A DNA stretch of 44,631 nt from an uncultured Eubacteriales bacterium (GTDB lineage Bacteria > Bacillota > Clostridia > Christensenellales > CAG-138). A program made the translations under genes and the position numbers. Positions within the stretch are counted from its first letter, which is position 1, and each line of letters starts with the position of its first letter. Positions 16,356 through 25,538 of this stretch are shown one piece after another. The stretch lies in contig UQWD01000018.1 of NCBI GenBank assembly GCA_900544555.1, forward strand, positions 1 to 44,631. The letters are read 5' to 3'. The notes under the pieces were generated by a model that ran no database searches, had not been told where the DNA came from, and saw only the letters and a list, made by a program, of their open reading frames with translations.

Positions 16356-18710
16356 TTATTTGAGTTTCACCACTGTAACGCCCGCGTCCCCTTCACCATA
16401 TGCGCCTATACGAAAGCTTTTAACGAGCGGATGCTGCCTTAGAAACTCCTGAACGCCCGTCCTGAGCGCTCCGGTTCCCTTGCCGTGGATGATATTGACT
16501 TCAGAAAGCCCGGACGCCGCCGCATCGTCCAAGTACCGGTCAATGATGATTGCGGCCTCGTCCACAAGCATACCGCGCACATCAATCTCCATGCCGACCC
16601 TTTTGGTCGTCAGATCCAAAACCTTGTTCTTTTTCTCGCCGAAGCCGGCCTCTTCTTTCACTGGCCGGATATCCCGCAGCTTTACATTGAGCTTGATAAT
16701 ACCCGCCTGAACCTGAACCTCCCCGCGCGCATCTGGGCGCGACAGGACGCTCGCCCTCTGGTTAAGCGACAAAATGATTACTGAATCCCCCGGATTAACG
16801 GTTTTGGGCGGCTTGGAGTCATCCGGGGCGAGAGCGCGTTCGCACGTATCGGCGAGTTTTTTCTCTTCCTCGCGAATTAAATCCCGAGCGCTCTGTATCT
16901 CACGGTCAATAGCGCTTCTGTCTCCCGTCCCCGCGGCCCGAAGCTTGGCGATTATCCGCTCCGCCTCCTGTTTGGCTTCCGTCACCAGGCGGCGCGCCTC
17001 CTCCTTCGCCTTTTGCATGCTCCTGCTCTTTTCTTCGGCCAATTTCCTTCGTTCGGCCTCGGCTTCGTTTCTTAGCCTGTCCAGCTCGGCGCGCGCCTGC
17101 TGCGCGAGCGCGCGTTCCTGCTCCGCTATACGCCTCTGGGACTCGGCGTTCGATATAACGTCTTCAAAGCGTATGTCGTCGTTCTCCAGGTAACCTCTGG
17201 CATTGTCTATTATCCCGTCCGATAATCCGAGCCGCCGTGAAATCTCAAACGCGTTTGATTTACCCGGTATACCGATGAACAGCCGGAAGGTTGGACACAG
17301 CCTGTCGATATCGAACTCCATCGAAGCGTTTTCCATACCCTCGTTCGTGAGGGCAAACGCCTTGATCTCGCTGTAATGTGTGGTCGCCACGGTTATCGCC
17401 CGCCTATCGTGCAGCTCCTTCAATATACTCATGGCCAATGCCGCGCCCTCAACGGGATCCGTCCCCGCGCCCAATTCATCGAGTAAAACAAGTGATCCGT
17501 GACCCGCCTGTTCAAGTATGGACACGATGTTTTTCATATGGGACGAAAAAGTGGAAAGAGATTGCTCAATGGATTGTTCGTCGCCGATATCGGCATAAAC
17601 CGCTTCAAATAACGAAAGCTCAGTCCCCTCATCCGCAGGTACGAACATGCCCGCTTGCGCCATAATAGAAAAAAGGCCCACGGTTTTGAGCGTAACGGTT
17701 TTTCCGCCAGTGTTCGGGCCTGTTATGATTAGTGTGGAGAACCCGCCGCCCAGCCAGATATCAATAGGAACCACCGTTTCCGGGCTGATCAGCGGATGCC
17801 TGCCCCTTACGATGCGTATACGCCCCTTTTCGTTCAGCTTTGGGCAAACGCCGCGGTATTCGCGTGAGAGCGCGGCTTTGGCAAAAATCAGGTCCAGTTC
17901 GCCAAGCTGCGCTAAATCCTCTAGGATTTCGTCCGCGTACGGCTCAACCAAGGCCGTTAAGCCGGCCAGAATGCGCTCAATTTCCTCCGCTTCCTCAGAC
18001 AGGAGCTTCTTAAGCTCGTTGCCCGTTTCGACCACGAAAGAGGGTTCGATAAACAATGTAGCCCCGCTGCCGGACTGATCATGAATCAGGCCCGGAACGT
18101 TCTGCCTGTACTCCTGTTTAACGGGTATGACATAACGGCCGTTGCGTATCGTCACCAACGGCTCCTGAAGAAATTTCGCGTAAGAAGATGACCGGATCAT
18201 GCTGTTAAGCCTGTCCCGGATACGCTCGTTCGCCAGGCGAATGGACCGCCTGATTCTTGCTAGTGCGGGCGAAGCGCCGTCAAAGATCTCATCCTCATTG
18301 ATAATGCACCGGTTGATTTCATCCTCAATGGATCTGCGGCCGGCGAGCCCCTCAGCCATCCTCTTGAGCATCGGGCCCGCCTCGTCGCGCGTAAGCTGAT
18401 CCCTGACGGAGCGTATCGCCCTTAGGCACCTGCTGATATTCATCAGCTCCAAGGCGGACAAATATAAGGCGGCATGAATCCGCTTAAGGCATTCGCGCAT
18501 ATCCGGGAACGCGTCCACAGGCGATTGGCCGGTGCGGAATAGCGCGCTCTCGGCTTCGCCCGTAAGCGCAAGCGCGTTTTGAACCAGATCTAAACGGTTG
18601 TTGGGCTTTAGCTCTGCCGCAAGCTCTTTAGCGATGCAGCATACAGCCTTTTCAGACAGTTTTTTGATTATTTTATCGTATTCAAGCGTGTTTAGTGCTT
18701 TAGCGTTCAT
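16356..18710 (-). CDS. mutS2: MutS2 ATPase with Smr domain
   Basis: A 784-residue MutS2 protein. In Firmicutes such proteins act on collided or stalled ribosomes and also bind branched DNA; no role in mismatch repair is expected because the mismatch-recognition domain is absent. The core and clamp helices are followed by the ATPase with Walker A GPNTGGKT (about 330), Walker B LVLLDELGAGTDP, a long lysine/glutamate-rich coiled coil (about 520-620), a KOW-like linker, and an Smr domain at about 707-784 (DVRGM, HGKGTGALR). The length is normal. GAGGT lies five bases before the ATG, and the U32 peptidase gene ends 18 bases upstream, so the two are an operon. This pairing with zapA upstream is common in Clostridia. 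Confidence 0.96.
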   Translation of the reverse strand: MNAKALNTLEYDKIIKKLSEKAVCCIAKELAAELKPNNRLDLVQNALALTGEAESALFRTGQSPVDAFPDMRECLKRIHAALYLSALELMNISRCLRAIRSVRDQLTRDEAGPMLKRMAEGLAGRRSIEDEINRCIINEDEIFDGASPALARIRRSIRLANERIRDRLNSMIRSSSYAKFLQEPLVTIRNGRYVIPVKQEYRQNVPGLIHDQSGSGATLFIEPSFVVETGNELKKLLSEEAEEIERILAGLTALVEPYADEILEDLAQLGELDLIFAKAALSREYRGVCPKLNEKGRIRIVRGRHPLISPETVVPIDIWLGGGFSTLIITGPNTGGKTVTLKTVGLFSIMAQAGMFVPADEGTELSLFEAVYADIGDEQSIEQSLSTFSSHMKNIVSILEQAGHGSLVLLDELGAGTDPVEGAALAMSILKELHDRRAITVATTHYSEIKAFALTNEGMENASMEFDIDRLCPTFRLFIGIPGKSNAFEISRRLGLSDGIIDNARGYLENDDIRFEDVISNAESQRRIAEQERALAQQARAELDRLRNEAEAERRKLAEEKSRSMQKAKEEARRLVTEAKQEAERIIAKLRAAGTGDRSAIDREIQSARDLIREEEKKLADTCERALAPDDSKPPKTVNPGDSVIILSLNQRASVLSRPDARGEVQVQAGIIKLNVKLRDIRPVKEEAGFGEKKNKVLDLTTKRVGMEIDVRGMLVDEAAIIIDRYLDDAAASGLSEVNIIHGKGTGALRTGVQEFLRQHPLVKSFRIGAYGEGDAGVTVVKLK

Positions 18711-18728
18711 TTTTACCTCATTTCAAAT

Positions 18729-20819
18729 TCATTCCACCGCCCGGTTCCAGTGCCCGCGCGTTATTTCCCCGGAGCTAGCGACAGATTCCCCTTTTTGGGC
18801 CTTAACAGCCGCGCGTACGCGTTCGCCCGCCACGGCAGGCGGCTCGGTATCGAACGCGAGCAGTACGCTCTCTGGATTTAATAGCTCATGATATAAATCA
18901 ATAATATCCGTCGGCCGGCAGTTTAACAGCCGCACGACGCAGCCGCTTTTTAAGCGCGCGTTCGTAAGGGGAAACGCGCGCCCCTCCCCGTCCCTCAGCA
19001 AACCCGCATGACCATGGCAGCCGCGGCATCCAAAACGCTCCTTCACCGGGCAATGCTTTAATTGCATCAGCTGCGCGCGCCCATACACTTGTAGCGAAAG
19101 CCCGCATGTTTCAAGCATATCCCGCATTTGCGCCCGCGTCAACTCCTCGGACGCGTAAACGCGCGTAAACCCCATTTCTAATAAGGATTGAACCGCGTAC
19201 ACGTTCATAGCGTTCATACGCGCGCCGGCGATACGGTGCTTTAGGCCCTTCATCCAGGGCAGATGGCCCGGGTTCTGGGCGACAGCGCCGTCAAACAGAC
19301 CGCTTTGAAGCAAGCCAAGTATTTGTTCCTGATCGGCCGCCGAGGCAGTGATTACAGGAATGGTTAATAACAGATCGATACCTTTATGGCGAAACTGTTG
19401 TAACCGTTCCGGCAGCAAATTATCAAACGTTACCGGGTCGAGCGTGATTTCGTCCGCTCCCGCCTCATATACGGATTTAGCTTGTTCCAGCGTTCGAACC
19501 TGCGCAGTTATGATGGTTTTAAACGGTTTATTTTCCTTATTCGCAACGCGGGGGGGCCAATCGATCTTGGGCGGAGCGTTTCCAACAGCCAACGCGGATT
19601 CGAGCCTGATACACGCTTCCCTACGCATTTGGTTGACCGCGCTTTTAGGCATGTACGCCCACGGATCCGCGTCAACATAAATATCGTTCAAGGCGAACGG
19701 CGTATCGCCAAGCTTACCTATCGGCTCGTTAAAGCGTTCAACTCCGCCTTCCTTTCGCGCCCTTTCAGGCGGCGCGCCGGATACCTGCGCCTCTATGTCC
19801 CCCGTGCGCAGTCTCAAAACAGCGGGTTCCCCGATCCGCGCGTAAAAATGAGCGTTTATCAGCCTTTTGCGTCCCTCGTCCAAATAGCTTGCCCGCGCAC
19901 GGGCAAGGAGTTCCTCCGGCGCTTCCCCATTGGCCCTGCATCCGGTAACGCACCCATCCCCATAAAAATAACCGGTACGGAAGCCGCCCCTGCTGAATAT
20001 GCTCTCAAGATCCCGCCTCAATTCCTGCAGCTCCGCACCCTGCGCGCCGTCCAGCGCGGCTCGGTATGCCCGTGTAGCGACGGCGACATATTCCGCGCGC
20101 TTCATCCGGCCTTCAAGCTTTATACACGATACGCCGGCGCGTTCCATATCGCCAAGCCGCTCAAGCATGCACATATCCGACAGGCTCAGGCAATAATCGT
20201 TTTTGCGTTCCCTTCCGTCGTGAACGGATGCGCGCTTACGGCACGGCTGCGCGCAAGTCCCCCTGTTACCGCTGCGTTCGCCCGCCATGGAGGAAAGGAG
20301 GCACGCGCCCGAAAAGCTCATGCACATCGCCCCGTGAGCAAAGGCTTCAAGCGCCAGATCCGTACGCTCATGAATAAAGGCGATATCCTTTAAGGATAAT
20401 TCCCTCGCGAGCACCGCGCGTTCAATACCCATCCGTCGGCAGATTAAAGCGCCGGACAGCGTATGAATTCCCATCTGCGTGCTGGCGTGAAGCGGTAAGC
20501 CGGGGATATGTTTTTTAATCAGGGAGGCCAGGCCAAGATCCTGTACGATAACGGCGTCCGCTCCGTTTTGGTATACAAACGCGGCATACTTCAAGGCGCC
20601 CTCCATCTCCCTGTCCGTGAGGAGAGTGTTGAGCGTTATATAAGCTTTTACGCCCCTTACATGGCAGTAATCTAAAGCACGAATCATCGAGCGTTCGTCA
20701 AAATTCCCGGCGGAACGCCGGGCGTTATACGCGCCGCCGCCCATATAAACCGCATCCGCTCCGTTTTGTACCGCGGCGGTCATTCCATCCCAATTCCCGG
20801 CCGGGGATAAAAGTTCCAT
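18729..20819 (-). CDS. U32 family peptidase / RlhA-like RNA hydroxylation protein
   Basis: A protein of 696 residues. The N-terminal half is a U32 (collagenase-like) barrel beginning MELLSPAGNWD, with GADAVYMGG and the cysteine motif GNRGTCAQPCRK. A DUF3656-like central region and a second long domain follow, as in RlhA (YdcP) and related Firmicutes proteins. Members of this family are known to hydroxylate bases of rRNA or tRNA using prephenate and an iron-sulfur cluster; whether this one does so is inference. The ATG at 20819 is chosen over 20840 because GGAGGGAG stands just before it. A terminator separates it from zapA upstream, and mutS2 follows by 18 bases. Confidence 0.88.
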   Translation of the reverse strand: MELLSPAGNWDGMTAAVQNGADAVYMGGGAYNARRSAGNFDERSMIRALDYCHVRGVKAYITLNTLLTDREMEGALKYAAFVYQNGADAVIVQDLGLASLIKKHIPGLPLHASTQMGIHTLSGALICRRMGIERAVLARELSLKDIAFIHERTDLALEAFAHGAMCMSFSGACLLSSMAGERSGNRGTCAQPCRKRASVHDGRERKNDYCLSLSDMCMLERLGDMERAGVSCIKLEGRMKRAEYVAVATRAYRAALDGAQGAELQELRRDLESIFSRGGFRTGYFYGDGCVTGCRANGEAPEELLARARASYLDEGRKRLINAHFYARIGEPAVLRLRTGDIEAQVSGAPPERARKEGGVERFNEPIGKLGDTPFALNDIYVDADPWAYMPKSAVNQMRREACIRLESALAVGNAPPKIDWPPRVANKENKPFKTIITAQVRTLEQAKSVYEAGADEITLDPVTFDNLLPERLQQFRHKGIDLLLTIPVITASAADQEQILGLLQSGLFDGAVAQNPGHLPWMKGLKHRIAGARMNAMNVYAVQSLLEMGFTRVYASEELTRAQMRDMLETCGLSLQVYGRAQLMQLKHCPVKERFGCRGCHGHAGLLRDGEGRAFPLTNARLKSGCVVRLLNCRPTDIIDLYHELLNPESVLLAFDTEPPAVAGERVRAAVKAQKGESVASSGEITRGHWNRAVE

Positions 20820-20831
20820 AACTCCCTCCAT

Positions 20832-20870
20832 AAAAAACAAAACAGCCTGGAGCGATTTCGCCCCAAGCCT
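20832..20870 (-). terminator. Terminator between zapA and the U32 peptidase gene
   Basis: An imperfect GC-rich hairpin (AGGCTTGGGGCGA with TCGCTCCAGGCT) is followed on the minus strand by GTTTTGTTTTTT. It stands 16 bases past the zapA stop and runs up to the ribosome binding site of the next gene, so it may act as an attenuating terminator with some read-through. Confidence 0.65.
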
Positions 20871-20885
20871 ATTTCAACCATTGAA

Positions 20886-21209
20886 TCACTTTGTCGTCAC
20901 CGGTTTCTTGTTCTCAAACGGGTGTTTTACCGGGGCGGGCGTTGCGGCCGGACGCGGCATATCCCTTAACTGCGAAATGCGGGAATCCAGCGCGTCGTAA
21001 TCCTCCTGAAGTTTATAAAGCTCATCACCGAGATTGAGCGCGGCAAGCAGGATACAATTTACCGTACTGAGAGACGGATAAGCGGATTGAACCTCGTCAA
21101 TCTTCCGATTCACATATTGGGTTACCTTTTGTACATACTCCGGGCTGTCGGGGGAGCTGATCTTGAATTCCTGACCCGCCAGACGCACTACCGTACGATT
21201 TTTATCCAT
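20886..21209 (-). CDS. zapA: Cell division protein ZapA
   Basis: A 107-residue ZapA homologue, a small protein that cross-links FtsZ filaments at the division ring. The N-terminal beta region (VVRLAGQEFKISS) and the following helices with YVQKVTQYVNRKIDEV match the family. A coiled-coil helix (about 65-90) gives way to a proline-rich tail. The ATG at 21209 is preferred over the GTG pair at 21221/21218, because the family begins close to MDKNRTVV. A consensus promoter lies directly upstream. Confidence 0.9.
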   Translation of the reverse strand: MDKNRTVVRLAGQEFKISSPDSPEYVQKVTQYVNRKIDEVQSAYPSLSTVNCILLAALNLGDELYKLQEDYDALDSRISQLRDMPRPAATPAPVKHPFENKKPVTTK

Positions 21210-21247
21210 ACCATACACCACCCCAATATATTGTCTCGTTTTTATTA

Positions 21248-21276
21248 ATTATACAATTTATAGTGGGTTTACGCAA
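21248..21276 (-). promoter_or_regulatory. Sigma-A promoter of zapA
   Basis: Minus-strand TTGCGT (21276-21271), 17 bases, TATAAT (21253-21248), 38 bases before the chosen zapA start. The rest of 21277-21503 is AT-rich and shows no gene. Confidence 0.75.
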
Positions 21277-21503
21277 TAGGCGTTTAAAAAGAAACGACAA
21301 AAAAATACCTAAAATACGAAATCATGTCATATTCAAGCTAGCGTTTGTATAATAAGCCTAAAAAATGGTTCCCCCTCATGTTCTTTATCGCCGATTAAAT
21401 ATCATATCATATCCGGCCAAGCGCCTTATACCCCCGTGGTTATTTGATTTAAAATCAGTAACTTATCGCCATGATAATACAAAGGTCAGTCCGAGCCGCT
21501 TCA

Positions 21504-22157
21504 TCAGCTGCTGCTGATGAGGTAGAGTTCAAAATGGCCGCTGCGTTCAAAAAAGCGGATTGAAAAACGGTATTCCCTGCCCTTTTTTTCCTTGCCGGTT
21601 CCGCTCAAAAGCGCTTCATCCAGCAAAAAGCGCCAATCGGCAAGCTCATCCGGGCTTATATGGCCGCCAGAATCGAGCGCGAGCGAAAAAGCCTCAAATA
21701 TACCGGCTATGGCGCCGCACTGCGCACGATACCTCTTCATCCTGCGCCTGTACAGATCTTTTTCTATCTCTGAAGGTTTTTCTCCGGGCCCGTCGGGTTC
21801 CCGCGGTATTTGAGCCTTAAGCATAAACCCTCGGGCTCTGCCGCCGGATATGTAGAGCGTCAGATGCATTTCCCCTTCAGCTCCGTCCGCCCGGACAATA
21901 TACTTAAGTTCGTCTCCTGAATCAGACTCCGTTTCATAAAGCCGCACATCGCGCGAGTTATGTACCCTTTCAACAAATTCGCCCGAAAGGGGATGCCGGT
22001 CTGTTTCCGCCGGAGTATTGCGCTCGGGATACTCGACTGCCGCCGGCTTTAAGCGCAGGGGAAGAAAATACAGGGAGGCGCATACGGCTAACGCCGCCGC
22101 CGTATACAGTGCTGCTGAAACAGCCCCCTTTCTAGGTTTTTCCTTCCTCAACCTCAA
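21504..22157 (-). CDS. Uncharacterised single-pass membrane protein
   Basis: A 217-residue protein of unknown family. A basic N-terminus (RLRKEKPRKG) precedes one transmembrane segment at about 13-32; the rest is predicted outside the cell. The outer part is highly charged and contains a stretch of alternating residues (MHLTLYISGGRARGF) that looks like beta strands, followed by a helical region with RRRMKRYRAQ. The start is a TTG at 22157 or 22151, both after AAGGAGG inside the upstream synthase gene, which it overlaps by about 26 bases. It is therefore translationally coupled to the RluD-type gene and is the last gene of the lspA unit. I can offer no function. Confidence 0.7.
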   Translation of the reverse strand: MRLRKEKPRKGAVSAALYTAAALAVCASLYFLPLRLKPAAVEYPERNTPAETDRHPLSGEFVERVHNSRDVRLYETESDSGDELKYIVRADGAEGEMHLTLYISGGRARGFMLKAQIPREPDGPGEKPSEIEKDLYRRRMKRYRAQCGAIAGIFEAFSLALDSGGHISPDELADWRFLLDEALLSGTGKEKKGREYRFSIRFFERSGHFELYLISSS

Positions 22158-23124
22158 CCGCCTCCTTAACCGCGCTCAAAATCGTTTCCGCCGTACCCTT
22201 ATATCCGGCGCGGCGTAGAGCGGCCATAAAATAATCCGGTATCGGCGCAAAAAAACACATTGGTTCTCCGGTTCGCGGATGCGCCAGATCCAGCCTTACC
22301 GCATGCAAAACCTGCCCGTTGTCCTGACCAAGCCGGGGTTTTGGCGGGCCGTAAACCGTATCCCCAACGACCGGGCGCTTGATGTAGGACATGTGTACGC
22401 GTATTTGATGCGTTCGCCCGGTTTCCAGCCGCGCGATAATCAGGGTATACCCGCTCAAGCGCTCAAGCACTTGATAATAGGTAACGGCGCTTCGACCATT
22501 TTGTACTACCGCCATGCGTTTTCTATCGGTATGGCTTCGGCCGATGGGCTGGACGACGGAGCCGGAATCCTCCTTTATGCCGCCCTCCACAAGCGCCAGA
22601 TAAGTTCTTCCCGCCCGGTGAAACTTAATCTGTTCACTAAGCTGTCGGTGCGCAGCGTCGTTTTTGGCAATCGCTATAAGCCCTGACGTAAGTTTATCTA
22701 TGCGGTGTACGATTCCCGGGCGAAACTCGCCTCCAATACCAGATAAATCTTTAATATGGTGCATTATGGCGTTAACAAGCGTGCCGGAAGGGTTGCCGGG
22801 CGCGGGGTGCACGACCAGCCCTTTGGGTTTATCTATTACCGCAAAATCCGAATCCTGGTAGATAATAGATAAGGGTATATCCTGCGCTATCAATTCCGTA
22901 TTAATGACAGGCGGCACTTGTATCTCTACGCGGTCGCCAACGCTGAGCTTTTGCTTTGACTTAGCCGTTTTTCCGTTTACCTTAACATGCCCGCCGTCAA
23001 TCAGCCTTTGCATGGCGGAGCGGGTTCCCTCCCCGGCGCGCGCGCAAAAAACATCCAGGCGCTCACCGCCTTTATCGGCCGCCGTTTGGATCAGTCTCGT
23101 CGCCTTAATCTCCCTATCTTCCAT
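22132..23124 (-). CDS. RluA/RluD-family pseudouridine synthase
   Basis: A 330-residue enzyme that isomerises uridines to pseudouridine in structured RNA, probably large-subunit rRNA. An S4 RNA-binding domain lies at about 20-68 (SAMQRLIDGGHVKVNG). The catalytic domain carries the RluA-family motif HRIDKLTSG with catalytic D143, and the later motif GRTHQIRVHM. It starts nine bases after lspA, the arrangement found in many Firmicutes, and its 3' end overlaps the membrane protein gene. The length is slightly above the family norm because of a charged C-terminal tail. Confidence 0.93.
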   Translation of the reverse strand: MEDREIKATRLIQTAADKGGERLDVFCARAGEGTRSAMQRLIDGGHVKVNGKTAKSKQKLSVGDRVEIQVPPVINTELIAQDIPLSIIYQDSDFAVIDKPKGLVVHPAPGNPSGTLVNAIMHHIKDLSGIGGEFRPGIVHRIDKLTSGLIAIAKNDAAHRQLSEQIKFHRAGRTYLALVEGGIKEDSGSVVQPIGRSHTDRKRMAVVQNGRSAVTYYQVLERLSGYTLIIARLETGRTHQIRVHMSYIKRPVVGDTVYGPPKPRLGQDNGQVLHAVRLDLAHPRTGEPMCFFAPIPDYFMAALRRAGYKGTAETILSAVKEAVEVEEGKT

Positions 23125-23132
23125 ATCCTCTC

Positions 23133-23654
23133 TTAAACCTGGTTCTCCGGCGCGTTGCCGCCGCGCGCTTTTTTGTCAGAAGAGAAAAAGCTTTCAAAAT
23201 AATCTTTTCCCTTGAAAAACAGCACATCCAATATCAGTATCACAAAGCCTATGGTTATCGCGCTGTCGGCAACGTTAAATACGGGAAAATCTATGGGAAC
23301 AAAATAAAACATATCGCGCACATAACCCAGGAAAACACGATCTATAAGGTTGCCTAACGCCCCCGCGAGAATAAGCGCAAAGCATACGCGCATCAGCGTA
23401 TGCATCTTCTTTCTGTCCCTGATCAAAAGGAAGACTAGAACCGCGCAGGCTATAAATGTTACGGTTATAAAAAGCCACCGCGCGTTTTGCAGCATACCAA
23501 ACGCAGCACCCCTGTTTTCAATATAGGTTAAATGGAATACGTCTTTAATGACCACGAAAGTATTTCCATTAAGCGTTATAAGCCATTGGGCGCAAAATAT
23601 TTTCACAGCCTGATCGGCTAAAATGACAGCGGCGGTAAGGATTATTGGGAGCAT
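23133..23654 (-). CDS. lspA: Lipoprotein signal peptidase (signal peptidase II)
   Basis: A 173-residue membrane aspartyl protease that cuts lipoprotein signal peptides before the lipidated cysteine. Four transmembrane segments are apparent (about 3-20, 60-78, 90-105, 128-146). Family motifs are present: ENRGAAFG, GNLIDRVFLGYVRDM with catalytic D114, and FNVADSAI with catalytic D130. The C-terminal tail is basic. GGAGGG six bases before the ATG sets the start. A strong promoter with an approximately 110-base leader precedes it. Likely substrates in this window are the PrsA-like foldase and the solute-binding lipoprotein. Confidence 0.95.
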   Translation of the reverse strand: MLPIILTAAVILADQAVKIFCAQWLITLNGNTFVVIKDVFHLTYIENRGAAFGMLQNARWLFITVTFIACAVLVFLLIRDRKKMHTLMRVCFALILAGALGNLIDRVFLGYVRDMFYFVPIDFPVFNVADSAITIGFVILILDVLFFKGKDYFESFFSSDKKARGGNAPENQV

Positions 23655-23773
23655 GTTTTCCCTCCGTTAATAATGTTTGCGCTATATAAGGCGAATCCCG
23701 TCAAAACCCTTTTACGAACACGTATCATATCCACATAGTCTGCATTCCCAAAGGTGGTAGAACGGTATGCCGT

Positions 23774-23802
23774 ATTATACCATCAATTAACAGCCGGGAC
23801 AA
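23774..23802 (-). promoter_or_regulatory. Sigma-A promoter of the lspA operon
   Basis: Minus-strand TTGTCC (23802-23797), 17 bases, TATAAT (23779-23774) preceded by TGG, which gives an extended -10. The leader to the lspA start is about 110 bases long. Confidence 0.75.
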
Positions 23803-23870
23803 GCGTTGCGTGCTTGCGTTTGTAGCATAATTTACCGTAACGGGCCGGGATACCTTGCCGGACAAGCAAA

Positions 23871-25538
23871 TTATTGCCCGGATTTCATATACCATTTCTC
23901 AATACTATAAAACAGCTCCGGTTCGCGAACATTGCCAACCCCCTGTATATCGTCGGAATAAACAATGCTGTTCAGCCTGAAATACAGCATGATAAACGGA
24001 AGCTCCTCAATAAATTGAAGCTGAAAAGTGGACGCCGCGTCTCTGAAAGCCGAATCCGTCGCCGCAGTTACCATATTCTGTATCAGGATGTCCATGGCTG
24101 CGTTAGAATATCCCCCAAAGTTATTCACCCCGTTTTTTCCCATCAGGGGCGTAAAATCGCAATCCCTTGGCAGGTTCAGGCCGATGAGCGCCATATCGAA
24201 ATCCCCGCTGTTTAAGCGTTGAATATATCCTGATTCATCGTCTCCAAGCGTAAAGGCGGCCGATTCAATCGCAACCTTCACGCCGATTTCTCCAAGATGC
24301 CCCGCTATGATAGCCGCGGCTTCCGATCGCGCGGTATTATCCGCAGTTTCATTTACCAGCAGCTTAAGCGTAAGTTCAGTATATGGGGAATCAACGCTTT
24401 CCAGTATGCCGTCCCCATCCGAATCCACCCATCCGGCCTCTTTCATAAACTCCAACGCCGCCGCCGGATCGTAGTCATACACCTTGGACTTGCTTTCATA
24501 CAGCCAGCTGTCCGGAGCGATGGGAACATCCACGGTCTGCGCCCGGTTCATATACACGTTGGATACCAGTTCCCCCCTGTCTATGGCATAGGCGATAGCC
24601 TTTCGGACGTTGACGTTTCCAAGCGCCGCTGTTTCGTAGTTTACTACAAGCAGCTCAGCCTGCTGGGTCATGACGTCGAGCACATTGGATACGCCTTCTT
24701 CACGGTATTTGCCCGCGGTGCGAAGATCGGTAGGAACGAAATTGAGCTGCCCGGCCTGATATGACGCCAGCGCCGTTTCGTTGTTTACGCGCCCCTCAAA
24801 TATAACTTCTTTAATGTACGGTGCAGACCGCCACCACCTCTCGTTAGCCGTAAGCTCTATCCGGTTCGGCACTGACGAAGATACCTGATAGGGGCCGGTA
24901 CCGCGCATATTTGCGCCGCCGCCTTCAGCGCACAGAATCGGGAACGTCAATGAATACAAAGCCGATATACCCGGTCTTTTCATAATAACCTGCACGGTAT
25001 CCGCGTCGATAACAACAACATCCTGAATCTTTTGCGCGTGATAGTAATAGTACGATTCCTCACCGGCTTCCTTAAGCCTGTCCCAAGTATATTTTACATC
25101 CTGCGCATCCAGAGCTTTACTGGTTTGATGCCATGAAACGTTTTGCCTAAGATTTAGCGTCCAAATCCTGCCGGTTTCGTCAACGCTCCAGTTTTCCGCA
25201 AGGCAGGGCGATATGATATGCGCGTAATCCACGCGTACAAGCCCCTCGAAAACGAGTGAGTAAAGCCCCATCGCTTCCTCCGTATTCACGGCGTATGGAT
25301 CCTCTATAACTGTATTTTCTCCTATGGGCATATAGAGGCGGCCGCCGGGCGCCGGTTCAGCCGTAGCGGATGGCGTTGGGCTTGGCAAAGCCGTTCCATC
25401 CGCCCCGCCCTGCGCAGCCCTGCATCCCGGCAGCGCCGCAACAGTTATGGCTAAAACAACCGCAAGCAGCCTAGCCGCCAAGCTCCGAGCCGTAATATTT
25501 CTTGTATTTTTCATATGCCCGCTGCACTTTTTCAACAT
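23871..25538 (-). CDS. ABC transporter solute-binding lipoprotein (SBP_bac_5, peptide type)
   Basis: A lipoprotein of 555 residues that captures peptides or similar ligands for an ABC importer. From the ATG at 25538 (GAGGAG ten bases upstream) it has a signal peptide with the lipobox ALPGC (Cys39), then a proline/serine/threonine linker. Family 5 features follow: SLVFEGLVRVD, LAENWSVDETGRIWTLNLRQNV early on, VRKAIAYAID in the middle and NFGGYSNAAMD late. The gene overlaps the lytic transglycosylase by 68 bases. An ATG at 25514 is an alternative start. No permease or ATPase genes adjoin it, so it may be an orphan binding protein serving a transporter elsewhere. Confidence 0.88.
   Translation of the reverse strand: MLKKCSGHMKNTRNITARSLAARLLAVVLAITVAALPGCRAAQGGADGTALPSPTPSATAEPAPGGRLYMPIGENTVIEDPYAVNTEEAMGLYSLVFEGLVRVDYAHIISPCLAENWSVDETGRIWTLNLRQNVSWHQTSKALDAQDVKYTWDRLKEAGEESYYYYHAQKIQDVVVIDADTVQVIMKRPGISALYSLTFPILCAEGGGANMRGTGPYQVSSSVPNRIELTANERWWRSAPYIKEVIFEGRVNNETALASYQAGQLNFVPTDLRTAGKYREEGVSNVLDVMTQQAELLVVNYETAALGNVNVRKAIAYAIDRGELVSNVYMNRAQTVDVPIAPDSWLYESKSKVYDYDPAAALEFMKEAGWVDSDGDGILESVDSPYTELTLKLLVNETADNTARSEAAAIIAGHLGEIGVKVAIESAAFTLGDDESGYIQRLNSGDFDMALIGLNLPRDCDFTPLMGKNGVNNFGGYSNAAMDILIQNMVTAATDSAFRDAASTFQLQFIEELPFIMLYFRLNSIVYSDDIQGVGNVREPELFYSIEKWYMKSGQ

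Noticed and set aside
19482..20393. 303-residue plus-strand open frame
   Set aside because: Antisense to the U32 peptidase gene, without a start signal; arises from GC-rich codon bias.
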